DNA from: Bacteroidota bacterium
Lineage (GTDB): Bacteria; Bacteroidota; Bacteroidia; NS11-12g; UBA955
Assembly (NCBI GenBank): GCA_008081305.1
Contig: VMCP01000232.1
Span: forward strand, 1 to 14,382
Length of the DNA stretch: 14,382 bases
Reading direction: 5' to 3'
Every line of letters starts with the position of its first letter. Within the stretch, counting starts at the first letter, position 1. The position numbers were made by a program, and so were the translations under genes. Under the pieces are notes generated by a model. The model made no database searches and was not told the DNA's origin. It saw nothing but the letters and a program-made list of their open reading frames with translations. Below, piece after piece: positions 7,088-12,979 of this stretch.

Positions 7088-7636
7088 TTAGGTTCTTTCA
7101 GTATCGCTTAATTCGTAGAATTCCATATAAGATTTTGCTCGTTCGACATATTCATCTACGTTTTCTTGAATGCGTTGTTCTACCGATTTATCTAGGGTTT
7201 TTATCACCTTTGCTGGGACTCCTAAAACCAATGAATATGGAGGTATCACCATTCCCGAGGGGACCATGGCGTTTGCACCAATAATTGAGTAAGCACCAAT
7301 TTGAGAATTGTTCAGCACCGTGGCATTCATCCCAATCAACACATGATGATCTAACATCGCGCCATGAACAATAGCGGAATGCCCAATAACGCAATGGTCT
7401 CCAACAATACATGGGTCTCCGGGATCTGCATGCAAAACGGCATTGTCTTGTATATTGCTGCCTTCCCCTACAGAAATTAGATCTGTATCCCCTCTTAATA
7501 CAGCGCCGAACCAAATGTTGCAGTTCTTTCCAAGAGTGACATCCCCAATTACGGTAGAAGTGGGAGATAAAAATACATTTTCATCCTGATTGATGGGCTT
7601 TTTTAATTGATCAATGAGTCTGTTTGAAGAAGTCAT
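7088..7636 (-). CDS. Gamma carbonic anhydrase-family protein
   Basis: This 182-residue protein is a left-handed beta helix built of hexapeptide repeats, followed by a C-terminal helix (about 148-176). The gamma-carbonic anhydrase residues are visible: Arg48 and Asp50 in VLRGD, Gln63 and Asp64 in NIQD, and the three zinc histidines His69 (VLH), His86 (IGH) and His91 (VHG). Members form trimers with zinc between subunits; many bacterial ones (YrdA/PaaY-like) show weak or no carbonic anhydrase activity, so the physiological reaction is uncertain. I chose the ATG at 7636; an in-frame TTG at 7651 would add five residues (MLLRS) with no family support. It appears to be the first gene of the minus-strand run that continues to the M23 peptidase, merR and pdxJ, and it diverges from hutI. 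Confidence 0.9.
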   Translation of the reverse strand: MTSSNRLIDQLKKPINQDENVFLSPTSTVIGDVTLGKNCNIWFGAVLRGDTDLISVGEGSNIQDNAVLHADPGDPCIVGDHCVIGHSAIVHGAMLDHHVLIGMNATVLNNSQIGAYSIIGANAMVPSGMVIPPYSLVLGVPAKVIKTLDKSVEQRIQENVDEYVERAKSYMEFYELSDTERT

Positions 7637-7707
7637 ACTCCGAAGTAACAAAACAAAGTTGGATATTGAATAGGAAGGGACGTTTTAACTTGGGTTATCT
7701 TCGTGAT
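7637..7707. promoter_or_regulatory. Divergent intergenic region between carbonic anhydrase gene and hutI
   Basis: These 71 bases separate two divergent start codons and should hold the promoters for both directions. I could not place a convincing Bacteroidota promoter pair in either direction. On the plus strand TATCTTCG (7696-7703) resembles a -7 box but has no TTG at the right distance and sits too close to the hutI ATG. The region is an inferred regulatory segment only. Confidence 0.35.
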
Positions 7708-8952
7708 ATGAAAATACTCTTCTCAGGTATATCTAAGTTGTACGGAACGAGCAGACAAGTTAGGTTTGGTTCACAAATGGATGAGGTTAAAAGCATCTTA
7801 AATGCATCCATACTAGTAGAGAATGGAAGGGTATTAGCTGTTACCTCCGAAGATATATCAGACCAAGCAGATCAAGTCATTAACTTGAATGGTGCTGAGG
7901 TTATGCCAGGTTTTGTAGATAGCCATACGCATACCGTTTTTGCCGTTCCACGAGAAGAAGAGTTTGTTATGAGATTAAAGGGAGCTAGCTATGAAGAAAT
8001 TGCCGCTGCCGGTGGAGGAATCTTAAATTCTGCGCAAAAACTTCGTAGAACAAGCGAAGATGAATTATTCGATGCAGCTTCGGTGAGGGTGAGAAATATG
8101 ATTGCTCAAGGTACAACCGCATTAGAAATAAAGAGCGGATACGGATTGAGTGTGGATGCAGAAATAAAAATGTTGAGGGTGATCAAAAAACTAAAGGAAT
8201 CTTTTCCCATTACCATTCGAGCAACCTTCTTAGGAGCGCATGCTTTTCCTAAAGAATACAAAGAGAAAACGGATGATTATGTGGATTTAGTGGTGAAGGA
8301 CATGTTGCCCATAATTGCTGCAGAGGAATTAGCAGATCACATCGATGTTTTCTGTGAACGTGGCTTTTTCAGTTCGGATCAAGCCAATAGAGTCATCGAG
8401 GTTGGAGCCAAATATGGATTGCCTTCTAAAATTCATGGAAATCAACTAGCGGTCAGTGGTGGGGTTCAGGTAGCAGTTCGCAATCAATCGTGGTCAGTGG
8501 ATCATCTTGAGCATTGCACAGAAGTGGAATGGAATCTATTAAAAAATAGTTTTGATGAAGATGGTAATGGCACCATGCCAGTAGTGTTACCAGGTGTTTC
8601 CTATTATTTAGATTTACCCTATGCTCCAGCAAGGGAAATGATTGATTATGGGTTACCTGTGGTGCTTGCCACAGATTTCAATCCTGGTTCAAGCCCTGTT
8701 CATAGTTTACAAACGGTACAGTCTTTGGCATGTACACAAATGAAGATGACACCGGAAGAAGCTTTTAATGCGGTCACTATAAATGCCGCACGATCGCTTC
8801 GGTTGGAAGATGAAGTCGGAAGTATAACCGTCGGAAGTAGGGCAGATTTCTTGGTTATGAACCAGCAGAATGCTCTGCAGCGTATTCCATACTACCTCGG
8901 TCAAAACCTAGTGAAAGAGGTTTACATAGGAGGTGTTAAATTTGACCTGTGA
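7708..8952 (+). CDS. hutI: Imidazolonepropionase
   Basis: HutI hydrolyses 4-imidazolone-5-propanoate to N-formimidoyl-L-glutamate, the third step of histidine degradation. From the ATG at 7708 the protein has 414 residues, the usual length for the family. It is a metal-dependent amidohydrolase: the HxH motif is His73/His75 in DSHTHTVF, followed by the HutI-specific RLKGASYEEIAAAGGGI (89-105). Further ligands are His178 (GAHAFP), His243 (IHGNQ), His266 (SVDHLEH) and Asp323 (ATDFNPGSS). An in-frame TTG at 7624 would extend the protein by 28 residues over the divergent carbonic anhydrase start and is not supported. No hutH, hutU or glutamate formimidoyltransferase gene is near, so the other steps must be encoded elsewhere if the pathway is present. 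Confidence 0.95.
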   Translation: MKILFSGISKLYGTSRQVRFGSQMDEVKSILNASILVENGRVLAVTSEDISDQADQVINLNGAEVMPGFVDSHTHTVFAVPREEEFVMRLKGASYEEIAAAGGGILNSAQKLRRTSEDELFDAASVRVRNMIAQGTTALEIKSGYGLSVDAEIKMLRVIKKLKESFPITIRATFLGAHAFPKEYKEKTDDYVDLVVKDMLPIIAAEELADHIDVFCERGFFSSDQANRVIEVGAKYGLPSKIHGNQLAVSGGVQVAVRNQSWSVDHLEHCTEVEWNLLKNSFDEDGNGTMPVVLPGVSYYLDLPYAPAREMIDYGLPVVLATDFNPGSSPVHSLQTVQSLACTQMKMTPEEAFNAVTINAARSLRLEDEVGSITVGSRADFLVMNQQNALQRIPYYLGQNLVKEVYIGGVKFDL

Positions 8953-8974
8953 GATAGGTTAGTTAACGAAAAGA

Positions 8975-9006
8975 ATTGCCAATAACTAATGAAAACCCGA
9001 ATTTTG
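8975..9006 (+). promoter_or_regulatory. Candidate Bacteroidota-type promoter for the bacilliredoxin gene
   Basis: ATTG at 8975-8978 could be the -33 element and GAATTTTG at 8999-9006 the -7 element; the latter matches the TAnnTTTG consensus at all but its first base. The spacer is 20 bases, within the 17-23 range reported for this phylum. A transcript starting just downstream would have a leader of about 30 bases before the ATG at 9042. It lies in the 89-base gap after hutI. This is a pattern match only. Confidence 0.35.
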
Positions 9007-9041
9007 AAATTCAAAAACGTCAATAAAAAGAACAATATATT

Positions 9042-9458
9042 ATGCCTTATCCAGAAATGATGGTCGCTCCGATGAGAGCCGAATTAACAAATCAGGGATT
9101 TACAGAACTAAAAAGCGCTGAAGAGGTTCAGACTAACATGGACGGCAACCAGGATACCACCTTGGTTGTTGTGAATTCAGTATGTGGTTGTGCAGCAGGT
9201 AGCTGTCGTCCTGGTGTATTAGAAAGTTTAACAGGTGATAAAAAGCCAGCTAAACTGTATACGGTATTTGCTGGGCAGGATTTAGATGCGACAACAAAAG
9301 CGCGTGAATATATGGCACCGTACCCACCCAGCTCACCAGCTATCGCACTCTTTAAAAATGGTGAATTGGTGCATATGGTTGAGAGACATATGATTGAAGG
9401 ACGAACCGCGGATATGGTTGCCGATAATTTAAAGTCTGCATACGATGAGCACTGCTGA
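9042..9458 (+). CDS. BrxA/BrxB-family bacilliredoxin (YphP/YqiW family)
   Basis: This 138-residue thioredoxin-fold protein has the family's CGC motif: NSVCGCAAG with Cys48 and Cys50. The family-typical N-terminus (YPEMMVAPMRAEL), a PPSSPA cis-proline-like segment (95-100) and FKNGELVHMVERHMIEGR (104-121) are also visible. BrxA/BrxB proteins remove bacillithiol from protein cysteines after oxidative stress; bacillithiol is made by some Bacteroidota, but its synthesis genes are not in this window, so the thiol partner is an inference. There are two further cysteines, Cys55 in the stretch after the motif (GSCRPG) and Cys138 as the last residue. The 3' end overlaps the next gene by 14 bases, indicating co-translation. 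The length fits the family. Confidence 0.88.
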   Translation: MPYPEMMVAPMRAELTNQGFTELKSAEEVQTNMDGNQDTTLVVVNSVCGCAAGSCRPGVLESLTGDKKPAKLYTVFAGQDLDATTKAREYMAPYPPSSPAIALFKNGELVHMVERHMIEGRTADMVADNLKSAYDEHC

Positions 9459-10260
9459 GTCAACAGACTATTCTGAGATTTTGAAAAATATGGAAAGCGC
9501 CTGCGATATCGTGGGCGCTTTTCAATTAGAGCATTGGAACCAAATCGGAGACGAGGTAGTCAGTGATAAATCGCACAATCAACTAGTCAGTTTTGTTGAT
9601 CAAGAGTCGGAGAAAACACTAGTTGATCGATTGATAAAAGCCTTGCCCGGTAGCACAATCATAGGGGAAGAATCTGCCTCAAATAATCGAGAAATAACTG
9701 AATATACCTGGGTGATTGATCCATTAGATGGGACCACAAATTACTTGCATGGATTACCTGTTTTCTCTATTAGTATTGCCTTGCTTCATGAAGGCGTTCC
9801 CGTTATTGCCATTGTTGATTGTCCCGCGTTAAACGAACGGTTCACGGCTATTAAAGGCAACGGGGCGAAATTAAATGGGAAGGATTTTAGCGTTGCTACA
9901 AATACTGAACTAACCCACTCGTTGCTGGCTACAGGCTTTCCGTATCATGATTTTGCCGAAATGGATTCATACCTAGAGGTGTTGACGTATTTTATGAAGC
10001 ACACTAGAGGATTAAGACGGATGGGGTCTGCTGCAATTGACCTGGCTTACACCGCTTGTGGGCGCTTTGACGCTTTTTTTGAACTGCATTTGAGCCCTTG
10101 GGATGTGGCCGCGGGAGTGCTTCTTGTTAGAGAAGCAGGGGGTATCGTTACCACCTTCGAAGGAAATGATGAGGTGATTTTTGCAGATAATATCTTAGCA
10201 AGTAGTTCGAGTCTTTATCCCTCGATAAAGAAGAGCGTCCAACAGGCGTTCAATGATTAA
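9445..10260 (+). CDS. Inositol monophosphatase-family phosphatase
   Basis: This 271-residue protein has all metal-binding motifs of the IMPase superfamily: GEES (74-77) with Glu75/Glu76, DPLDGTTN (92-99) with Asp92 and Asp95, and SPWDVAAG (217-224) with Asp220. Members remove phosphate from inositol monophosphates or related sugar and nucleotide phosphates using magnesium; SuhB-type and inositol-type specificity cannot be separated by eye. A CysQ-like 3'-nucleotidase is less likely given the WDVAAG form and overall length. The ATG at 9445 lies within the end of the bacilliredoxin gene (14-base overlap), so translation is probably coupled. Codons 16-27 contain a strong hairpin described separately. 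Confidence 0.9.
   Translation: MSTAESTDYSEILKNMESACDIVGAFQLEHWNQIGDEVVSDKSHNQLVSFVDQESEKTLVDRLIKALPGSTIIGEESASNNREITEYTWVIDPLDGTTNYLHGLPVFSISIALLHEGVPVIAIVDCPALNERFTAIKGNGAKLNGKDFSVATNTELTHSLLATGFPYHDFAEMDSYLEVLTYFMKHTRGLRRMGSAAIDLAYTACGRFDAFFELHLSPWDVAAGVLLVREAGGIVTTFEGNDEVIFADNILASSSSLYPSIKKSVQQAFND
9492..9523 (+). other. 14-bp RNA hairpin inside the start of the IMPase-family gene
   Basis: Bases 9492-9505 (GGAAAGCGCCTGCG) pair with 9510-9523 (CGTGGGCGCTTTTC) around a 4-base ATAT loop. There are eleven Watson-Crick and three G-U pairs with no mismatch. The hairpin begins 33 bases after the bacilliredoxin stop codon. The run of four T lies in the 3' arm and is not followed by more T, so it is a poor intrinsic terminator as it stands. 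It could slow, cleave or protect the two-gene transcript, or be a coding coincidence. Confidence 0.55.
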
Positions 10261-10269
10261 TACCATTTA

Positions 10270-10300
10270 TTTGTCAACTCCGTGAATCGGGGTTAATTTG
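10270..10300 (+). promoter_or_regulatory. Candidate Bacteroidota-type promoter upstream of the LysE-type gene
   Basis: TTTG at 10270-10273 and TTAATTTG at 10293-10300 resemble the -33 and -7 elements (the second differs from TAnnTTTG at one position), with a 19-base spacer. The box ends only 6 bases before the ATG at 10307, so a transcript from it would be leaderless or nearly so. It could separate the transporter pair from the upstream genes. Chance match is possible in AT-rich DNA. Confidence 0.3.
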
Positions 10301-10306
10301 CGATTA

Positions 10307-10951
10307 ATGGATTGGGTGATAGCCATAGCTAAGGGAATAGGCTACGGACTTTTTTTAGGAATCATGAGTTTTGGCCCAACCTTTTTTGCGCTGATTCAAA
10401 TGGGAATGCAAGGTGGTAAATCTGCTGGTTTGCGGATGGCCATGGGGATTTTCCTCAGCGATATGCTTGTTGCTCTTGCGTGTTTTTTTGGCCTTTCAGC
10501 TCTATTTACTACCTGGTGGTTTCAACTAGGTTTTTCAGCATTTGCGGCATTGGGTATTATTTTTCTCGGGGCAAAAGGGATTCTTGTTAAATACAAAAGC
10601 TTTCTAGAAAACGTTCAAAAACCAGTCAATAAGAATACGAATTTCTTTCAAGGGTTTTTGGTTAATTTACTAAATCCATTTGTGATTTTACTGTGGGTAG
10701 GTATTCTAGGAGCAATCAGTGTAGGGCATGATAGCAAAGGCAGTGAATACATTATACTGGTGGAGATGCTCTCTATTCTGTTCACGGTTTTTAGTCTCGA
10801 TTTGGGAAAGGTTTACCTGAGTGATTTCATTGGAAAAAAGTTGAATTACAGGATTTACTTTTTCGTAAATCGTTATGTAGGAATTATACTATTGGTAATT
10901 GGCCTGTATTACGTGTATCATTTTATAAAGCTACTGATCCCCTTGTTGTAG
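10307..10951 (+). CDS. LysE/RhtB-type family transporter
   Basis: This 214-residue integral membrane protein has about six hydrophobic segments (about 5-30, 44-68, 70-92, 115-138, 148-170 and 188-212). The LysE-superfamily features are a GPTFFALIQMGMQGG stretch (23-37), where the family has its conserved G-P motif followed by a G-rich loop, a membrane Asp at about 52, and NLLNP (120-124) at the start of the second half. LysE-type proteins export amino acids or other small molecules; the substrate is unknown. I chose the ATG at 10307; an in-frame TTG at 10298 adds only three residues. It starts 46 bases after the phosphatase stop and is followed by the next transporter after 8 bases, so the two transporters are likely one unit. 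Confidence 0.8.
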   Translation: MDWVIAIAKGIGYGLFLGIMSFGPTFFALIQMGMQGGKSAGLRMAMGIFLSDMLVALACFFGLSALFTTWWFQLGFSAFAALGIIFLGAKGILVKYKSFLENVQKPVNKNTNFFQGFLVNLLNPFVILLWVGILGAISVGHDSKGSEYIILVEMLSILFTVFSLDLGKVYLSDFIGKKLNYRIYFFVNRYVGIILLVIGLYYVYHFIKLLIPLL

Positions 10952-10959
10952 TGCATTAG

Positions 10960-11874
10960 ATGGAATGGTTGAATGAGCATATTAATATTCTTATAAATGT
11001 TGTATTGGCATTGATAATGTTTGGGCTGGGTCTGGGTCTGAGGAAACATGATTTTCAGCAGTTATTTGATCAGCCTAAACCACTGACCGTTGGGCTCGCA
11101 ACGCAGATTATTATTTTGCCTTTATTCGCATTTGCTTTGGTAAATCAATTTGATGTTTCCTCTGAAATAAAGGTGGGAGTACTTATTTTATCGGTTTGCC
11201 CGGGTGGTATTACGTCAAATCTTGTGAGCTATTTTTCAAAAGGGAATGTGGCATTATCGGTTTCATTAACCGTCACAAATGCGATTATAACCCTGATTAC
11301 CATTCCAGTATTAGTGAATGTGTTCTTGAATTATTTCATTAATCATGGAGGTACGGGCTCATTGATTATGCCCTTTTGGGATACGGTGGTAAGCATTTTT
11401 CTGGTTACTATTTTTCCTGCAGCTATTGGAATGTTACTGCGCTATAGGTTTGGTACAATTATCTTGCGTCTTCAGAAATCGGTCAATCTGGTATTCCCGT
11501 TTTTGTTGTTATTGATCTTTGGTATCAAGTTTTTAGGTAAAGATGCTAGCGGAAACACCAATATCTCTAGCCATGAAATCATGAGTCTCACACCCGTGGT
11601 TGTGGCGTTAAATCTTGGCGCTATTGGAATCGGACATGTGGTGGCGAGATTATTTGGTTGCTCGTTTAAAAATGGTATGACCATTTCGATCGAGGTTGGC
11701 TTACATAACACAGCCCTTGCTTTATTGGTAGCGGGGGAATTATTGGGAGTGCCAGAAATGGAAAAACCAGCACTGGTATATGCCTTGTACTCCTTTGGGA
11801 TTACTTATGGGATTTCTTTTGCTTTATTAAGGTTGCGCTTTTACCGATTGAAAAAACGCAATCAACTCGGGTAA
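10960..11874 (+). CDS. Bile acid:sodium symporter (BASS) family transporter
   Basis: This 304-residue polytopic protein has about nine to ten hydrophobic segments. The BASS family hallmarks are the VCPGGITSNLVSYFSKGN stretch (79-96) with the unwound-helix CPGG..SN motif, and EVGLHNTALAL (245-255), which corresponds to the second crossing helix that contributes to sodium binding. Bacterial members import organic anions such as bile acids, pantoate or keto acids with sodium; the cargo here is not known. The gene starts 8 bases after the LysE-type gene. Its last 48 bases overlap the end of nadD, which is read from the other strand. The C-terminal tail is basic (RLRFYRLKKRNQLG), consistent with a cytoplasmic end. 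Confidence 0.88.
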   Translation: MEWLNEHINILINVVLALIMFGLGLGLRKHDFQQLFDQPKPLTVGLATQIIILPLFAFALVNQFDVSSEIKVGVLILSVCPGGITSNLVSYFSKGNVALSVSLTVTNAIITLITIPVLVNVFLNYFINHGGTGSLIMPFWDTVVSIFLVTIFPAAIGMLLRYRFGTIILRLQKSVNLVFPFLLLLIFGIKFLGKDASGNTNISSHEIMSLTPVVVALNLGAIGIGHVVARLFGCSFKNGMTISIEVGLHNTALALLVAGELLGVPEMEKPALVYALYSFGITYGISFALLRLRFYRLKKRNQLG

Positions 11875-12414
11875 AATAGCTTGTGGAACCAAATGGTTGA
11901 TGGAACCTTCGCGATAGAGTAAATCACGAATCTCTGTTGCTGATATGTCAATTAAAGGAGCGTCGTACCAAGAGGCTTGGAAAGGAATAGGAGAGGGTGG
12001 TTTTTCAAATCCCGGTCGCGAATAAACATGTAACGGACAGATTCTAGCTAGCTCATCGGCATGTTGCCATTTATGAAACCCATATAAATTATCCGCGCCC
12101 ATGATCATTCCAAATGAGATATCAGGATATTTCGATTTGAAGTGTAGAACTGATTTATGAGTATAGGATGGACGAGGTAAATGGAATTCATCATCCACGC
12201 AATAGGTATGGGATAAATCTTCAATACTCATCTGTACCCATTTTAACCGAATGTCTGAAGGGATAAGTGTTTCTTGATATTTATGAGGATTTAATGGAGA
12301 AGGCACAAACCAAACCTCATCAAAAGAACCGTGCACGCGAATGTATTCAGACACCTGAATGTGACCAATGTGAATGGGGTTAAAGGACCCAAAATACAAT
12401 CCGACTTTCTTCAT
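11827..12414 (-). CDS. nadD: Nicotinate-nucleotide adenylyltransferase
   Basis: NadD transfers AMP from ATP to nicotinate mononucleotide to make deamido-NAD in NAD biosynthesis. The 195-residue protein has the nucleotidyltransferase signatures GSFNPIHIGH (9-18, the (H/T)xGH motif), PSPLNPHK (38-45), MGADNLYGFHKW (105-116), and ISATEIR (157-163), the ISxTxIR motif that binds ATP. Its ATG overlaps the gmk stop codon as ATGA, so the two are translationally coupled; gmk-nadD is a frequent gene pair in Bacteroidota. The 3' end extends 48 bases into the convergent symporter gene. Length and motifs are complete. Confidence 0.95.
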   Translation of the reverse strand: MKKVGLYFGSFNPIHIGHIQVSEYIRVHGSFDEVWFVPSPLNPHKYQETLIPSDIRLKWVQMSIEDLSHTYCVDDEFHLPRPSYTHKSVLHFKSKYPDISFGMIMGADNLYGFHKWQHADELARICPLHVYSRPGFEKPPSPIPFQASWYDAPLIDISATEIRDLLYREGSINHLVPQAILPELIAFFQSVKAQP

Positions 12415-12977
12415 TTCGAATAAAAGTTCCCTACCAACGTTTCACAGCGCTCAAAGGTTTCTTCTAACTTATCATTTACTACCACCACATCGTATTGATT
12501 TTCAAAGCTTAGCTCATATTGTGCCTTGTCTATACGCTGTGCCAATTCATGTTCAACCTCGGTACTTCTTTTGGTTAATCGTTCCATGAGGATTTCCACG
12601 CTCGGTGGGCGCAAGAAGATGGCAAGCGCTTTTTCTCCGAACTCTTTTTTTAGATTCAAGCCACCAAGTACATCAACATCAAAAACAACCAAGCGGTCTT
12701 CGCTCCAAATCCGTTTTACCTCACTCCAGAGGGTGCCATATAAAATTCCTGAATAAACTTCTTCGTGTTCCAAAAAAGCGCCCTCGCCAATATTTTTTCG
12801 GAATTCTTCTTCAGATAAAAAGTAATATTCTCTACCGTGAACTTCCCCCGGTCTTGGTTTACGTGTCGTAGCGCTCACCGAAAAGCCTAACTTTTCAGGC
12901 ATGACCTCCATTAGGTGTTTTACCACCGTTGTTTTACCGGAGCCTGAAGGGGCCGAGAATATCAGTAGTTTTTCCAA
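12411..12977 (-). CDS. gmk: Guanylate kinase, TTG start
   Basis: Gmk phosphorylates GMP to GDP with ATP and is normally essential. The frame shows the P-loop SAPSGSGKT (8-16), the GMP-binding segment SATTRKPRPGEVHGREYYF (35-53) with Arg39 and Arg42, the Glu/Tyr-containing EHEEVYSGILYGT (70-82), and FDVDVLGG (99-106). There is no ATG upstream of the P-loop. The TTG at 12977 gives MEKLLIFSAPSG, the expected short lead, and a 188-residue protein, a normal length. A further TTG at 13007 would add ten residues inside the preceding gene. The chosen start lies 2 bases after the stop codon of the secreted T9SS protein gene, suggesting reinitiation. The 3' end overlaps nadD by 4 bases. Confidence 0.92.
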   Translation of the reverse strand: MEKLLIFSAPSGSGKTTVVKHLMEVMPEKLGFSVSATTRKPRPGEVHGREYYFLSEEEFRKNIGEGAFLEHEEVYSGILYGTLWSEVKRIWSEDRLVVFDVDVLGGLNLKKEFGEKALAIFLRPPSVEILMERLTKRSTEVEHELAQRIDKAQYELSFENQYDVVVVNDKLEETFERCETLVGNFYSK

Positions 12978-12979
12978 GA

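Noticed and set aside
7021..7284. 87-codon open frame on the plus strand
   Set aside because: It is antisense to the carbonic anhydrase gene and M23 gene ends, is rich in basic and hydrophobic residues without a motif, and shows no sign of selection.
7696..7703. TATCTTCG as the hutI promoter -7 box
   Set aside because: No TTG sits 17-23 bases upstream and the box is only 4 bases from the ATG.
7624..7707. TTG-initiated 28-residue extension of hutI
   Set aside because: It overlaps the divergent carbonic anhydrase start, and the ATG at 7708 gives the usual family length.
9494..9522. Hairpin called as an intrinsic terminator
   Set aside because: The T run is only four bases and is part of the stem, so the usual U-tract after the stem is missing; it is kept as a hairpin of unknown role.
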